From Marinobacter oulmenensis (lineage in GTDB: Bacteria; Pseudomonadota; Gammaproteobacteria; Pseudomonadales; Oleiphilaceae), in assembly GCF_014201735.1 (NCBI RefSeq), contig NZ_JACHFE010000002.1:587289-651288 (forward strand): a stretch of 64,000 nucleotides of DNA, in the 5' to 3' direction. Below the pieces are notes generated by a model, which was given only the letters and a program-made list of their open reading frames with translations, was not told the DNA's origin and did not search any database. Of the stretch, positions 53,471 through 62,613 are shown in pieces. Made by a program: the position numbers and the translations under genes. How positions within the stretch are numbered: position 1 is the stretch's first letter; every line of letters starts with the position of its first letter.

Positions 53471-54460
53471 TTATGCCGACGCCCGCTTCTGCTGCCAGAT
53501 TTTCTCCCAGGCCAGCGCGGTCTTCACGATGACGGTGAGATCGTCGTGGTCCGGCTGCCAGCCGAGCACCTCCCGGATACGGCTGTTATCGGCCATGAGC
53601 GCCCCCGGATCACCGGCCCGGCGACCGGTCTGCTGCACCGGGAAATCCACGCCGGATTCCGACTTCACCACATCAATCACTTCCCGCACGGTAAAACCGC
53701 GACCATAACCGCAGTTCAGCACCCGGGACTCACCACCACTGGCCATGTAGTCCAGCGCCATCACGTGAGCCTTGGTCAGATCCTCTACGTGAATGTAATC
53801 GCGCACGCAGGTGCCGTCCCGGGTGTCGTAATCATTGCCGAACACACTCATGCCATCGCGCTGGCCGGTGGCGCACTCGCAGGCCACCTTGATCAGGTGT
53901 GTGGCTTCCGGCGTGGCCTGGCCCAGCAGCCCCTCGGGATTGGCGCCGGCCACATTGAAATAGCGCAGAATCACGTAATTGAGGCTGCTGGCTGCGGCCA
54001 GATCCATGATCATGCGTTCACTCATCATCTTGGAGGCGCCGTAAGGATTGATCGGCGCCAGCGGCAGGTCTTCTGTCAGCACCGTCTGCTCCGGCATGCC
54101 GTAAACGGCTGCCGTGGAGGAAAACACCATGTAGGGCACGTTATGGCGCTCCACAGCCTTGAGCAGATTGAGGGTATTGCGGGTGTTGTTGCTGTAGTAC
54201 TTGAGCGGGTTGGCCACCGACTCCGGCACCACGATATTGGCAGCAAAGTGCAGAACAGCCTCGAACTGGTGGTTCTCGAACAGGAACTCAATGGCCTCTT
54301 CGTCTGCCAGATCACCCACCACCAGCTCGCCGGCCGTCACCGCCCAGCGATAGCCCGTGGAAAGGTTGTCGAAGACCACAATATCGTGACCAGCGGCAGC
54401 CAACTGCCGGACAACGTGACTGCCGATATAGCCGGCACCACCGGTAACCAGTACTTTCAT
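53471..54460 (-). CDS. galE: UDP-glucose 4-epimerase GalE
   Basis: 329 aa. NAD-binding GGAGYIGSHVVRQL, catalytic FSSTAAVYG and NPYGASKMMSE (YxxxK), and the C-terminal block LNCGYGRGFTVREVIDVV. It interconverts UDP-glucose and UDP-galactose for surface glycans. ATG at 54460 overlaps the tadA stop by 4 bases (ATGA), indicating co-translation. galU lies about 30 kb away in this window. Confidence 0.95.
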   Translation of the reverse strand: MKVLVTGGAGYIGSHVVRQLAAAGHDIVVFDNLSTGYRWAVTAGELVVGDLADEEAIEFLFENHQFEAVLHFAANIVVPESVANPLKYYSNNTRNTLNLLKAVERHNVPYMVFSSTAAVYGMPEQTVLTEDLPLAPINPYGASKMMSERMIMDLAAASSLNYVILRYFNVAGANPEGLLGQATPEATHLIKVACECATGQRDGMSVFGNDYDTRDGTCVRDYIHVEDLTKAHVMALDYMASGGESRVLNCGYGRGFTVREVIDVVKSESGVDFPVQQTGRRAGDPGALMADNSRIREVLGWQPDHDDLTVIVKTALAWEKIWQQKRASA

Positions 54461-55005
54461 GGTGTGTCGCTTCCCTTCAATGCTTGCTGTTTCCGGCGCG
54501 CCCGGATTTCCCGCCGGCGCCGACTGAAAAACTCGCTGATCACCTGGCTGCAGCGCTCTTCAAGCACCCCACCGACCGGCTCAACCTGCCAGTTCAGATG
54601 AGGCTCTTCTAGCGTTCTACGGGCCGATTCCACCGCGCCCGCCTTGGGTTCCCGGGCACCATAAACCAGCCGGCTGATACGGCTGTGCACGATGGCTCCG
54701 ACACACATGGTGCAGGGCTCCAGCGTCACATACAGAGTAGCATCAACCAGACGATAGTTACCCACGCGGGCGGCGGCATCGCGCAGTGCCCGGATTTCAG
54801 CATGAGCAGTGGGGTCACAACCAGAGATCGGGGCATTGAAACCGGCGCCGATCTCCCGGCCATCGAGCACCACTACAGCACCCACAGGCACCTCATCCCG
54901 GGTGGCAGCCTGGGCTGCCAGCTCCAGAGCACGGGCCATCCAGTGTTCGTCACCCGGCGAGGACGCCTCTTCCCTGCTGGTTACAGGAGTATCACAGTCA
55001 TTCAC
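54457..55005 (-). CDS. tadA: tRNA adenosine(34) deaminase TadA
   Basis: 182 aa. Zinc deaminase signatures HAEIRAL and EPCTMCVGAIVHSRI. It converts A34 to inosine in tRNA-Arg(ACG), an essential reaction. The basic C-terminus (FFSRRRREIRARRKQQALKG) is typical. The GTG at 55005 is chosen to include a polar leader; an ATG at 54939 (MARALELA) lies closer to the family start, so the first 22 residues are uncertain. galE follows with a 4-base overlap. Confidence 0.93.
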   Translation of the reverse strand: MNDCDTPVTSREEASSPGDEHWMARALELAAQAATRDEVPVGAVVVLDGREIGAGFNAPISGCDPTAHAEIRALRDAAARVGNYRLVDATLYVTLEPCTMCVGAIVHSRISRLVYGAREPKAGAVESARRTLEEPHLNWQVEPVGGVLEERCSQVISEFFSRRRREIRARRKQQALKGSDTP

Positions 55006-55074
55006 AACACACAGAACCCAACGTTTTAAAGAATGTCACATTATGGTTTTTAAGCCCTGCTCCCGCTCGCCTGT

Positions 55075-55944
55075 TTACGATTTTGCAGGCACTTTCAGGG
55101 TTTTGACCAGCAACTCGAAGAACCTGCTGACCGCCTCTGAATCCCGGGAAGCCGGGCTTCGGTAGGCCGCCACATCCATGGGCCCAAGCGGGCCAAGGGA
55201 ATGCTCACTGCCAAGCACTTCCAGGTGTCCGGGGGTGCTGCATTGCGTTAACACAGCCACAGCCAGACCACTCTCGACGGCGGCAATTTGCCCTGCCAGG
55301 CTGGAACTATTGTAAACGACCCGATAGCGACGCCCCTGCGCCGTCAGTGAGCTGATAGCATTCCGATTGGCAATGCTGATGCTTTCATAGACCGCAATCG
55401 GCAGAGGGTCCCGCCTCCAGATCTCGAACTGAGGCGAACCGACCCAAACCAGTGGCTCCGAAAACAACCGGGTACCCTGGCCCGGGCGATCCCGGGACAC
55501 CAATGCCAGATCCAGTTCCCCTTTCTCCACACGCGGAATCAAAGCGGAGGACTGCTCGCAGCATAACTCAACTTCGACCGAACCATGCTGCGGCGCAAAA
55601 CGCTTAAGCACCGGCGTCATGTACTTCGCGGCATAGTCATCCGGCACCCCCACGCGGATGCGGCCGGTCAGCTTCTGGCCATGGAAGGCAGACTGGGTTT
55701 CGGCATGAAGCTCCAGCATTCTGCGGGCATACCCCAACAGTTTCTGCCCTTCCAGCGTCAGTTGGTGCTGCCGTGGACCTCGAAGTAACAACTGACACCC
55801 CAGCGCAGATTCCAGCTTTTTGAGCTGCATGCTAACCGCAGACTGAGAGCGGTGGACTTCCGGTGCAGCCGCCGAAAGCGACCCCGTATCCACCACCGCA
55901 ACAAAACACTTCAACCAATCAACCTGCAGATCCGGGTAGGCCAT
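55075..55944 (-). CDS. LysR-family regulator, divergent from azlCD
   Basis: 289 aa. Winged HTH (about 8-66; FVAVVDTGSLSAAAPEVHRSQSAVSMQLKKLESALG) and a periplasmic-binding-protein-like effector domain. ATG at 55944 follows GGTGG. The divergent position and a perfect LysR-type box in the shared upstream region (55964-55978) suggest that it controls azlCD and itself, perhaps in response to an amino acid (inference). The HTH resembles that of the LysR protein at 60785. Confidence 0.85.
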   Translation of the reverse strand: MAYPDLQVDWLKCFVAVVDTGSLSAAAPEVHRSQSAVSMQLKKLESALGCQLLLRGPRQHQLTLEGQKLLGYARRMLELHAETQSAFHGQKLTGRIRVGVPDDYAAKYMTPVLKRFAPQHGSVEVELCCEQSSALIPRVEKGELDLALVSRDRPGQGTRLFSEPLVWVGSPQFEIWRRDPLPIAVYESISIANRNAISSLTAQGRRYRVVYNSSSLAGQIAAVESGLAVAVLTQCSTPGHLEVLGSEHSLGPLGPMDVAAYRSPASRDSEAVSRFFELLVKTLKVPAKS

Positions 55945-55963
55945 TACCGCCACCAGTATTCGA

Positions 55964-55978
55964 TTATCAAATAGATAA
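55964..55978. promoter_or_regulatory. LysR-type operator between lysR and azlC
   Basis: Perfect dyad TTATC-AAATA-GATAA, containing the T-N11-A spacing of LysR boxes, located 20 bases upstream of the lysR start and about 78 bases upstream of azlC, as expected for a shared recognition site. The surrounding 110-base gap is AT-rich. Confidence 0.6.
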
Positions 55979-56055
55979 GTTCAAGATTATTCGCTTTTAA
56001 AAAATTATCGTCAATCACATAGTAACTGACGGACTAGCCGAGGCAGGGGGTTAAC

Positions 56056-56769
56056 ATGGCAGAGGCGAACACGCAGTTACATCGACTCGACGGATCACTG
56101 ATCTGGTCAGGCTTCAAGGCGCTGATCCCCATTTCCTTTTTTGTCACGTTCTTTGGGATTGCATTTGGCCTGACAGCCAAGCAGGCGGGATTAAGCGACA
56201 CGCTGGTTGTCTCCATGAGCGCTCTGGTCTTTTCCGGGTATGCCCAGTTTGCACTCATCGATTTATGGGGACCATCAATCCCGTTGCTGCCGATGATCCT
56301 GACGGCGCTTGCCATTAACGCCCGACACTTCCTAATGGGCGCCACTCTCTATCCCTGGCTGCGCCACCATACACCCGCAAAACAGTATGGCGTGATGACG
56401 GTTGCCTCCGACGCCAACTGGGCTCTGTCACTGAATGCATTCAACCGGGGCCAACCCGGACTGGGCATACTGCTGGGAGGCGGCATCGCCATCTGGGTGT
56501 TCTGGACCCTGGGCACCTGGCTGGGGGTTCATTTTGGCAATGCCATCGCCAGCCCCAGGCTACTGGGCCTGGATATGGTTATGGGGTGCTTCCTTCTGGC
56601 TATGGTCATGAGTGGCCAGAGAGACCGAAGCGCACTGATCATATGGACGACCGCTGCTGCCTCCTCACTGCTCGCCTATCGTTACATGCCCGCCAACAGC
56701 CATGTGATTATCGGAACCATTACCGGCGGGGTCGCAGGAATGTTTACCGGGAGAACGACCGATGATTGA
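56056..56769 (+). CDS. azlC: AzlC-family branched-chain amino acid exporter, large subunit
   Basis: 237 aa integral membrane protein. The family block FGIAFGLTAKQAGLSDTLVVSMSALVFSGYAQFA is near the N-terminus, followed by INARHFLMGATLYPWL. With AzlD it exports branched-chain amino acids or analogues (BrnFE/AzlCD type). AzlD overlaps its 3' end by 8 bases. A GGGGGTT stretch precedes the ATG region; the start at 56056 (MAEANTQLHRL) fits the family's cytoplasmic N-terminus. Confidence 0.9.
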   Translation: MAEANTQLHRLDGSLIWSGFKALIPISFFVTFFGIAFGLTAKQAGLSDTLVVSMSALVFSGYAQFALIDLWGPSIPLLPMILTALAINARHFLMGATLYPWLRHHTPAKQYGVMTVASDANWALSLNAFNRGQPGLGILLGGGIAIWVFWTLGTWLGVHFGNAIASPRLLGLDMVMGCFLLAMVMSGQRDRSALIIWTTAAASSLLAYRYMPANSHVIIGTITGGVAGMFTGRTTDD

Positions 56770-57073
56770 GACATCCGGTACCGGAACGATCTACATTGTG
56801 GCCATCATGGTGATCATCACCCTGGCCACACGCTGGGGAGGGGTCTATTTCATGTCCGTTACCCCGATCAACTACCGGGTTCGCCAGTTCATTCAAGCCA
56901 TGTCGGCCTCGGTACTTGTCGCCCTTATCGCCCCAATGGCCATAACGGGTGACCACGGAGCCAGGATCGCACTACTTGCCACAGCAGTGATCATCTTTCT
57001 GACGCAGAAACCGTTGCCCGCCATCACTGCCGGCATTGTTGCGGCTGCCCTCACAAGGCAGTTCGTTTACTAA
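56762..57073 (+). CDS. azlD: AzlD-family branched-chain amino acid exporter, small subunit
   Basis: 103 aa with three to four membrane helices (TIYIVAIMVIITLATRWGGVYF and FIQAMSASVLVALIAPMAI) typical of AzlD/BrnE. It starts inside azlC (8-base overlap), so production of the two subunits is coupled. Its last 23 bases overlap the convergent lipoprotein gene. Confidence 0.9.
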   Translation: MIETSGTGTIYIVAIMVIITLATRWGGVYFMSVTPINYRVRQFIQAMSASVLVALIAPMAITGDHGARIALLATAVIIFLTQKPLPAITAGIVAAALTRQFVY

Positions 57074-57605
57074 GCCCCGAGGCCAGCGAGGCCGGATATC
57101 TGAGGAGCGACTCGTCGAGGAAGTCTCTAACGGCCGAATCATTGACAATTTCGGCGACCAACTTGGTCAGGGCAAAATCGCAGGCGTGAAAAATATCAAC
57201 GCCCGACAGATTCTTCACACTGTATAGCTTTTCCAACCCGCTGCTGGTTGTCAGGCCAGCCCTGACAATACAGATATCCGTATAGGGCGGCGCAATCGGA
57301 AACTGGTACAGCTCCTGAACGCTCAGGGTCATTGCTTTCGACGCACCCGGATCGACCACCACGCCGTTCTGGCTTAACTGCTGCTCAAGAAGCTTGATCG
57401 TTTCCTCTGTCGTCGCTCTAAGATTCACCGGAACACCACCATACCTCTCGATCTGCAGCTTACTCTGGTCCTGACCGTTGACGACGTTTACTGTGCCAGA
57501 ACTCTGAAATGGGGCAACCAGCCCCTCTTTCATAGGATCGGGCTTGGGCTCATAGGAGGCGCAGGAAGAAAGGAGAAGAGAAACGGCGATGATGAAATAT
57601 CTCAT
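57051..57605 (-). CDS. Lipoprotein of unknown function
   Basis: 184 aa. Signal sequence MRYFIIAVSLLLSSC with a lipobox LLSSC (Cys 15). The mature part has a YajG- or LPS-assembly-lipoprotein-like rhythm of strands and helices (LRATTEETIKLLEQQLSQNGVVV, AMTLSVQELYQF) but no firm family match. Two cysteines (ICIVRAG, HACDFA) might pair. Asp at +5 or later does not indicate inner-membrane retention, so outer membrane is likelier. It converges with azlD, overlapping by 23 bases. About 200 bases without genes precede it. Confidence 0.7.
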   Translation of the reverse strand: MRYFIIAVSLLLSSCASYEPKPDPMKEGLVAPFQSSGTVNVVNGQDQSKLQIERYGGVPVNLRATTEETIKLLEQQLSQNGVVVDPGASKAMTLSVQELYQFPIAPPYTDICIVRAGLTTSSGLEKLYSVKNLSGVDIFHACDFALTKLVAEIVNDSAVRDFLDESLLRYPASLASGLSKRTAL

Positions 57606-57805
57606 AAGGATCTATTTCCTGGATCAAGCGATGCGACGGGAGCGGGAAACCAAGCCCACTGACATTTATGAAACCCAGGCGTCAATGTGCAAACTACCCT
57701 TTCCTCCCTGAGTTCCTATTACTGATTCTACGCCCGCTGTTTTGCATCAAACTGATCTGCGCCAAGCTTTTTCACGTCTTCTCCTGTGGAGGTCTACAAG
57801 TCCGC

Positions 57806-58771
57806 CTAGCGGGATCTGGACAAACACCTGCAAGAGGCCAGTAAAACATGGAGATGACTCTTCATCCTCATGCTGGATTTCCTGTTCTTTACGTAAAACT
57901 TCAGAAACCGCCCCGGCGGTTCAAAGTAATAGCTTTGCAAGGCGATTTGAGCCGTATGCTCCTTAATAGCCTTTACCGTTCTGCTTTTCTGCGCGTCAGT
58001 CAATGAAGAGGAATTGAGGATGTCCTGAAGAATAAAACGCCCACCTTTCAGGTTGGAAATAAAAGAAGCGGACATGTTGTTGCCAGGTCGCCCCAGGGTC
58101 ACCATGGAATCACTGTAAAAAAAGGCTCTTGGGGTCAACGCTGAACGCCTGATTATGTGGCTGTCCTCTGATGTCATCACCGTACCCAGATCCCGGTTAT
58201 TGATTTTTTCGGATATACCGCCAATCGCATCATAGTGCGCCTTGGTAATCGCCTGGCAGGATGTAAAAACAGGCTGCCACTCGATCAGGGCTGAATAAAG
58301 ATCATCAAACCAGTAAAGATCCTCTTCCATCGGCCAGGCAAAGGCTCTCAACCAATTCTGGACAGTGGGGGTTTCGGGATCGATACGACTCCCGCTTTCA
58401 CCCTCTACACGGTAATTGGTGAACACGTAGTCAGCGTGGTGCAGAGTAAAAATGCGCTCAAGAGTCGCCAGATAGTCGGGGCGCCACACATCATCGCTAT
58501 CACAAAAGGCCAGAATCCGACCGGAGGCATGAGCAATCGCATTGCGACGCGCCTGGGTATGGCGGGTGTTGTCTTGCCGTATGGGTTTTAAGCGGGGGTC
58601 GGAGATGCCACGTAAGACATCCCAGGTATTATCCGTGCTGCCATCATCAACGACGATGAGTTCGAAGTCCGAAAAAGTCTGATCCAGTACGTTATGGACC
58701 ACCTCGCCCAGAAGGTCCACACGATTGTAGGTCGGCATGATAATGCTGAATGTTGGTGATGCGTCCTTCAT
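57806..58771 (-). CDS. Orphan family 2 glycosyltransferase
   Basis: 321 aa GT-A fold enzyme: FSIIMPTYNRVDLLGEVVHNVL, LIVVDDGSTDNTWDVL and the metal-binding CDSDDVWRPDYL. The middle part carries a putative acceptor region (TSEDSHIIRRS), and the C-terminus is basic with a hydrophobic stretch (MKSHLHVLLASCRCL). ATG at 58771 has AGGGAG 8 nt upstream. It stands alone, without transport or polymerase genes. The segment 57.6-58.8 kb looks lower in G+C than its neighbours, which hints at transfer; acceptor and donor sugars are unknown. Confidence 0.85.
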   Translation of the reverse strand: MKDASPTFSIIMPTYNRVDLLGEVVHNVLDQTFSDFELIVVDDGSTDNTWDVLRGISDPRLKPIRQDNTRHTQARRNAIAHASGRILAFCDSDDVWRPDYLATLERIFTLHHADYVFTNYRVEGESGSRIDPETPTVQNWLRAFAWPMEEDLYWFDDLYSALIEWQPVFTSCQAITKAHYDAIGGISEKINNRDLGTVMTSEDSHIIRRSALTPRAFFYSDSMVTLGRPGNNMSASFISNLKGGRFILQDILNSSSLTDAQKSRTVKAIKEHTAQIALQSYYFEPPGRFLKFYVKNRKSSMRMKSHLHVLLASCRCLSRSR

Positions 58772-58890
58772 CGCTGGCACTCCCTTGGAGGCTTTCTTTT
58801 ACAACTGCCTGCGTCTCCAATACCGATTTGTGTACTGCCGAAAGGGAACAACCGGGCCCTAATTTCTCTCAGAGCACGTGGGGAGCCCCA

Positions 58891-59298
58891 TTACGTCAGA
58901 TCCTGATAGGGATTATAGGCCACTTCCCAGTAATGGCGTTCCGGATCCTGGAAGTAACCGGAGTAACCACCCCAGAAAGCCTCCTGTGCGGACTTGATAA
59001 GTTTGCCGCCTGCGGCCACTGCCTGACCAAGGACCTCATCAACTTCGGATTTGCTGGCAACATTGTGGGCCAGAGTAATGCCGGAAAAAACGGGCTGAGT
59101 GGAAACCGGCAATCCAATATCCTTAGCCAGATCCTCTCGCGGATAGAGCGCCAACCAGGTGCCTTCCAGGCTGAAAAAGGAAATGTTGCCACCTTCAAAG
59201 TCGTACCTTGGCAAGCCGAGACCTTCACCATAGAAACGGGTAGCCCTGTCCAGGTCATCCACACCAAGGGTTACAATGCTTATTTTGGGTTTCATCAT
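58891..59298 (-). CDS. VOC-family (glyoxalase-like) protein
   Basis: 135 aa, one vicinal-oxygen-chelate domain with two beta-alpha-beta-beta-beta modules: ISIVTLGVDDLDRATRFYGEGLGLP and GYSGYFQDPERHYWEVAYNP, the latter with the metal-ligand Glu. Close to the glyoxalase/bleomycin-resistance group, but the substrate cannot be predicted. Monocistronic; the MFS gene lies upstream on the same strand, 90 bases away. Confidence 0.85.
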   Translation of the reverse strand: MMKPKISIVTLGVDDLDRATRFYGEGLGLPRYDFEGGNISFFSLEGTWLALYPREDLAKDIGLPVSTQPVFSGITLAHNVASKSEVDEVLGQAVAAGGKLIKSAQEAFWGGYSGYFQDPERHYWEVAYNPYQDLT

Positions 59299-59388
59299 GC
59301 CCTTCCTTCGCTAAAAGCCAGCTTCCTGAAATGTCTTAGCGACGCGGCGGAAGTCCGCCATCGCGACCTCAACCAGCCTAAAAGCTTT

Positions 59389-60639
59389 TCAGCCATAAGC
59401 CCAATTGTCCGGGACGGCCGGGCGTTCCCGGACCAACAGATGAGCTACTGCGGAAAACAGGCCCAACCCGATGGCAAGATACCAGACCTGGTCGTAACTG
59501 CCGTAGCGGTCGAAAACGACGCCACCAAGCCAGACCCCCAAAAATCCGCCGACCTGGTGACTCAAAAACACGAAACCAAACAAGGTGCCCATTGCCCGGG
59601 GGCCAAACATCGTCAGAACAAGGGCGCTGGTCAGAGGAACCGTCGAAAGCCACAGACTCCCCATCAACAGGGCAAAAATCATGACCGACGCCGGTGTGAC
59701 CGGCATACTGATAAAAATGACAATGACAAGCGCCCTGAGGCCATAAATCATCGCCAGAACATAGGGCTTGGGAAATAAAACCCCAAGATGCGACGCCAAA
59801 AGAGTTCCAAAGATATTTGCAAAACCTGCCAGGGCAAGAGCCTGAAGTCCCAACGCACGCAGCTCAGCGGCAGAAGCCGGAGAAATACAGAAATTTTCCA
59901 CATAATTTGGAAAATGCGCAGTGATAAATGCGAGATGAAAGCCGCAAACCAGAAACCCGATATTCAGCCAAAGGTAGCTGCCATGACAAAACGCCTTTCG
60001 GGCAATATCCCGGATTGGCTCAGACTGATCACCCCCGGTATCTGTGTCATGACCAACCCGGAGATAGGGAATACATAACCCCATGGACAAAAGCATACCT
60101 GTAACGACAAGGAGCATAAGCCGCCAATCCAGCCATTCCGTCAACCATGAGGCCAGAAGAGGCAGAATGACTTGCCCGGCCGAACCCGCCGCCGACATGA
60201 TCCCCAGATATTGGCTTCGCTTCGCCTCCGGGGCAGCTCTACCCACAACCGCTAATACGATACCGAATGCGGTCCCGGACACCCCCATACCCACCAGCAC
60301 CCCGGCCCCCAGGTGCTGTGCCAGAGGGCTTGTTCCCAGGGCGCAGACCACCATGCCAAGGACATAACAACTGAAGCCCAGCCATAATGCCCGCCGGTCA
60401 CCCAACTTGTCTGCAATAACGCCAAACCCCGGCTGAGCAATCCCCCACACCAGGTTCTGAATGGCGATAGAGATAGAAAATATCTCGATCCTGCCGCCGA
60501 ACAGCTCACTGGAAAGAGGCTGGACCACACCACCGAAAATGGCGCGGACGCCGAAAGCCAATGCCAAGACAATGCCACCGGCGATCATGATTGCCATCAT
60601 CCCGGTGTTCGAAGCTTTATGTATTGTGCTTTTTGGCAT
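59389..60639 (-). CDS. MFS transporter
   Basis: 416 aa with twelve predicted membrane helices in two halves joined by a polar loop (GHDTDTGGDQSEPIRDIA, about 200). The loop 2-3 signature is GVIADKLGDRRALWLG. The overall pattern resembles oxalate/formate- or monocarboxylate-type MFS members (MCT/OFA-like), but this is uncertain. ATG at 60639 (MPKSTIHK) with GGAGGGG before it. A divergent LysR gene lies 145 bases away and may regulate it. Confidence 0.85.
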   Translation of the reverse strand: MPKSTIHKASNTGMMAIMIAGGIVLALAFGVRAIFGGVVQPLSSELFGGRIEIFSISIAIQNLVWGIAQPGFGVIADKLGDRRALWLGFSCYVLGMVVCALGTSPLAQHLGAGVLVGMGVSGTAFGIVLAVVGRAAPEAKRSQYLGIMSAAGSAGQVILPLLASWLTEWLDWRLMLLVVTGMLLSMGLCIPYLRVGHDTDTGGDQSEPIRDIARKAFCHGSYLWLNIGFLVCGFHLAFITAHFPNYVENFCISPASAAELRALGLQALALAGFANIFGTLLASHLGVLFPKPYVLAMIYGLRALVIVIFISMPVTPASVMIFALLMGSLWLSTVPLTSALVLTMFGPRAMGTLFGFVFLSHQVGGFLGVWLGGVVFDRYGSYDQVWYLAIGLGLFSAVAHLLVRERPAVPDNWAYG

Positions 60640-60784
60640 GCCCCCTCCCATCTTCCCGATCTATCCCAGTACCGGCGACAACACGCCAAACCGAAAGCGC
60701 AGTAACCAAATTGACAGGATGCTAGCACCAGAATACGATCCCGAATATCGAATATTTTTCAATCAATACTTCAAGGAATCGGAA

Positions 60785-61660
60785 TTGAGGGCGAATTTTG
60801 ATATCGATGCTCTACGCGCCATTGTAACGGGCACCGACCTGGGCAGTTTCGCTCGTGCTGCCGCCCAACTGGGGCGATCCCAGTCCGCCATCAGCATGCA
60901 GTTGAAAAAACTTGAACAGCAGGCCGGGACACAGCTCTTCGTGCGCAGGGGAAGAAACCTGGTTCCAACGGAAGCTGGCGAAGCCTTTATTGCCTATGCC
61001 CGCCAGATCATTACGCTTAATGACGAAGCGGCATTCGCAGTGGGCGCAACAGCGAATGTAACGACGGTCAGGCTCGGCCTGCCCCAAGACTTCTTTGAAG
61101 ACGTAATGCCCGCCGTATTATCCGAGTTCTCCCGTAGCCATAAGGGGGTTCATGTGGAAGTACAGGCAGGGTCCAATCATGCACTGGTTGAAGAGGTCAG
61201 GAACGGCCGACTGGATGCGGCTATCGTCTTTTTCCCTGACGAGCCCGCACGTCATGAAGGGGAACTGATCTGCAGACTACCGATGCGATGGCTGGCTCAC
61301 GAAAGTCAGGCACTTGAGCTGGCGGGTGACTGGATCCCACTGGTGCTTTTTGACCATCACTGCCTGTTCAGGCAATCGGCACTGGCCGCTCTTGAGCAGG
61401 CGAACCGGCGCTGGAAGGTGTCGGTGACAACACCCAGCCTGCCTGGCATATGGGGCGCACTTCGTTGTCACCTCGGACTTGCCGTCAGGACCGAGCATGG
61501 TCTGCCTGACGATATCAGGTGTATTGATAACAACCCCGACCTGCCAGGGCTACCCGCCACCAGGCTTAAAATGCTTCGTTCATCCAATGCATCGCCCGCA
61601 GCCAATGACCTGTGCCACGTTCTTCGCCAGGAAACGGAGAAACTGATCCGTCAGGCATGA
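60785..61660 (+). CDS. LysR-family regulator, divergent from MFS gene
   Basis: 291 aa. HTH FDIDALRAIVTGTDLGSFARAAAQLGRSQSAISMQLKKLEQQAG begins five residues after the chosen start, as normal in LysR proteins. The start is TTG at 60785 with AAGGA 7 nt upstream; ATG at 60719 would add 22 residues and has no ribosome site, and the frame open from 60461 overlaps the MFS gene. The effector domain is conserved (VRLGLPQDFFEDVMPAVL). It probably controls the divergent MFS transporter. Confidence 0.82.
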   Translation: MRANFDIDALRAIVTGTDLGSFARAAAQLGRSQSAISMQLKKLEQQAGTQLFVRRGRNLVPTEAGEAFIAYARQIITLNDEAAFAVGATANVTTVRLGLPQDFFEDVMPAVLSEFSRSHKGVHVEVQAGSNHALVEEVRNGRLDAAIVFFPDEPARHEGELICRLPMRWLAHESQALELAGDWIPLVLFDHHCLFRQSALAALEQANRRWKVSVTTPSLPGIWGALRCHLGLAVRTEHGLPDDIRCIDNNPDLPGLPATRLKMLRSSNASPAANDLCHVLRQETEKLIRQA

Positions 61661-61824
61661 GCACCCAGCCATACCGGACAAAGAGGCCTCAACGAATAAA
61701 CCGGCATCACCATCGCCGCTAGCCAAATATGAGCCCAACGTCACATTTGGCTGGATAGGGGTGGAAAAGAGATAACAGGAATGTCTAGCATATCCCTGAC
61801 CAAACTTTTTCGGGGGCACAACAC

Positions 61825-62259
61825 ATGCGCAAACCTGTTTTCATTTCGGTTTTCCTGGCCGCGATGTCGTTCAGCCTATTCGCACCAGCAGCACTAGCAA
61901 AGGACCTAAAACCCGGCACATGGGAAGTAACCAGCTCCATGACGGGCAAAGATCTTCCTGAGCGCCTGAAAAAGGAAAAGACGGATTCCCAATGCCTCCC
62001 CGGCTCAGGGAAAATAGATATGGCTAAAACCATGCGGGAGGGCTGGACGAACGCTGGCTGCCCCGATATTAATATTTCCAGGGAAGGCAATACCATTAGC
62101 GCGCAGGCTGAATGTTCATCCCATGGACGAACATCGACAGTCGAGGCCCAAATCAAGATTCAAAGTGACGAACGCTATACCGCCACCACTATCACCAAAA
62201 ACGACGGGACCACAACGTTGAAACAGACGGGCCGTTGGGTATCACCAGATTGCCAGTGA
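61825..62259 (+). CDS. DUF3617 family periplasmic protein
   Basis: 144 aa. Signal peptide MRKPVFISVFLAAMSFSLFAPAALA, then KDLKPGTWEVTSSMTG, the opening motif of DUF3617, with CLPG, GCPD and AQAECSSHG cysteines that likely form disulphides. Function unknown. It stands alone in a 164-base upstream gap; no partner genes are evident. Confidence 0.82.
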   Translation: MRKPVFISVFLAAMSFSLFAPAALAKDLKPGTWEVTSSMTGKDLPERLKKEKTDSQCLPGSGKIDMAKTMREGWTNAGCPDINISREGNTISAQAECSSHGRTSTVEAQIKIQSDERYTATTITKNDGTTTLKQTGRWVSPDCQ

Positions 62260-62298
62260 GCGATGCAGACCGGGAGGCAAGCGCAAAACGGGTTCCCC

Positions 62299-62613
62299 TT
62301 ATCCGTGGTCCCGTATTTTTCGCCGACTGACCCGCTTTCTGTCTGGCCCGTTGGGCAGGCAGAAAGCCAACACCATACCGGCAATGGTGAGCCACCCGAG
62401 CCAGGTCACCATGCCAATCCCCACCCCCCATTGCCTCAGACACAATCCCAAGGCTAACACCAATAAAGACCACCCCAGTAAACGCAACGAGCGCTTCTGG
62501 AATACAGACAATTCGCTGCGCAGGAGGTGCCTATTATGCTTGGGCATCGCCATGGCCAGAGCCATAAACCCCACCAGGCTGAGCACCAATACGGCCATAT
62601 GAAGCATTGTCAT
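62299..62613 (-). CDS. DUF3325 family membrane protein
   Basis: 104 aa with three membrane helices (MLHMAVLVLSLVGFMALAMAM, SLRLLGWSLLVLALGLCL and MVTWLGWLTIAGMVLAFCL) and the conserved KHNRHLL motif of DUF3325. Such proteins accompany PepSY and DUF3649 genes next to siderophore receptors. ATG at 62613 overlaps the DUF3649 stop by 4 bases (ATGA); the frame continues upstream to 62970 only as a shadow of the neighbouring genes. Confidence 0.82.
   Translation of the reverse strand: MTMLHMAVLVLSLVGFMALAMAMPKHNRHLLRSELSVFQKRSLRLLGWSLLVLALGLCLRQWGVGIGMVTWLGWLTIAGMVLAFCLPNGPDRKRVSRRKIRDHG

Noticed and set aside
60461..60784. N-terminal extension of the LysR protein
   Set aside because: Overlaps the divergent MFS gene; the TTG at 60785 with AAGGA gives the normal LysR N-terminus.
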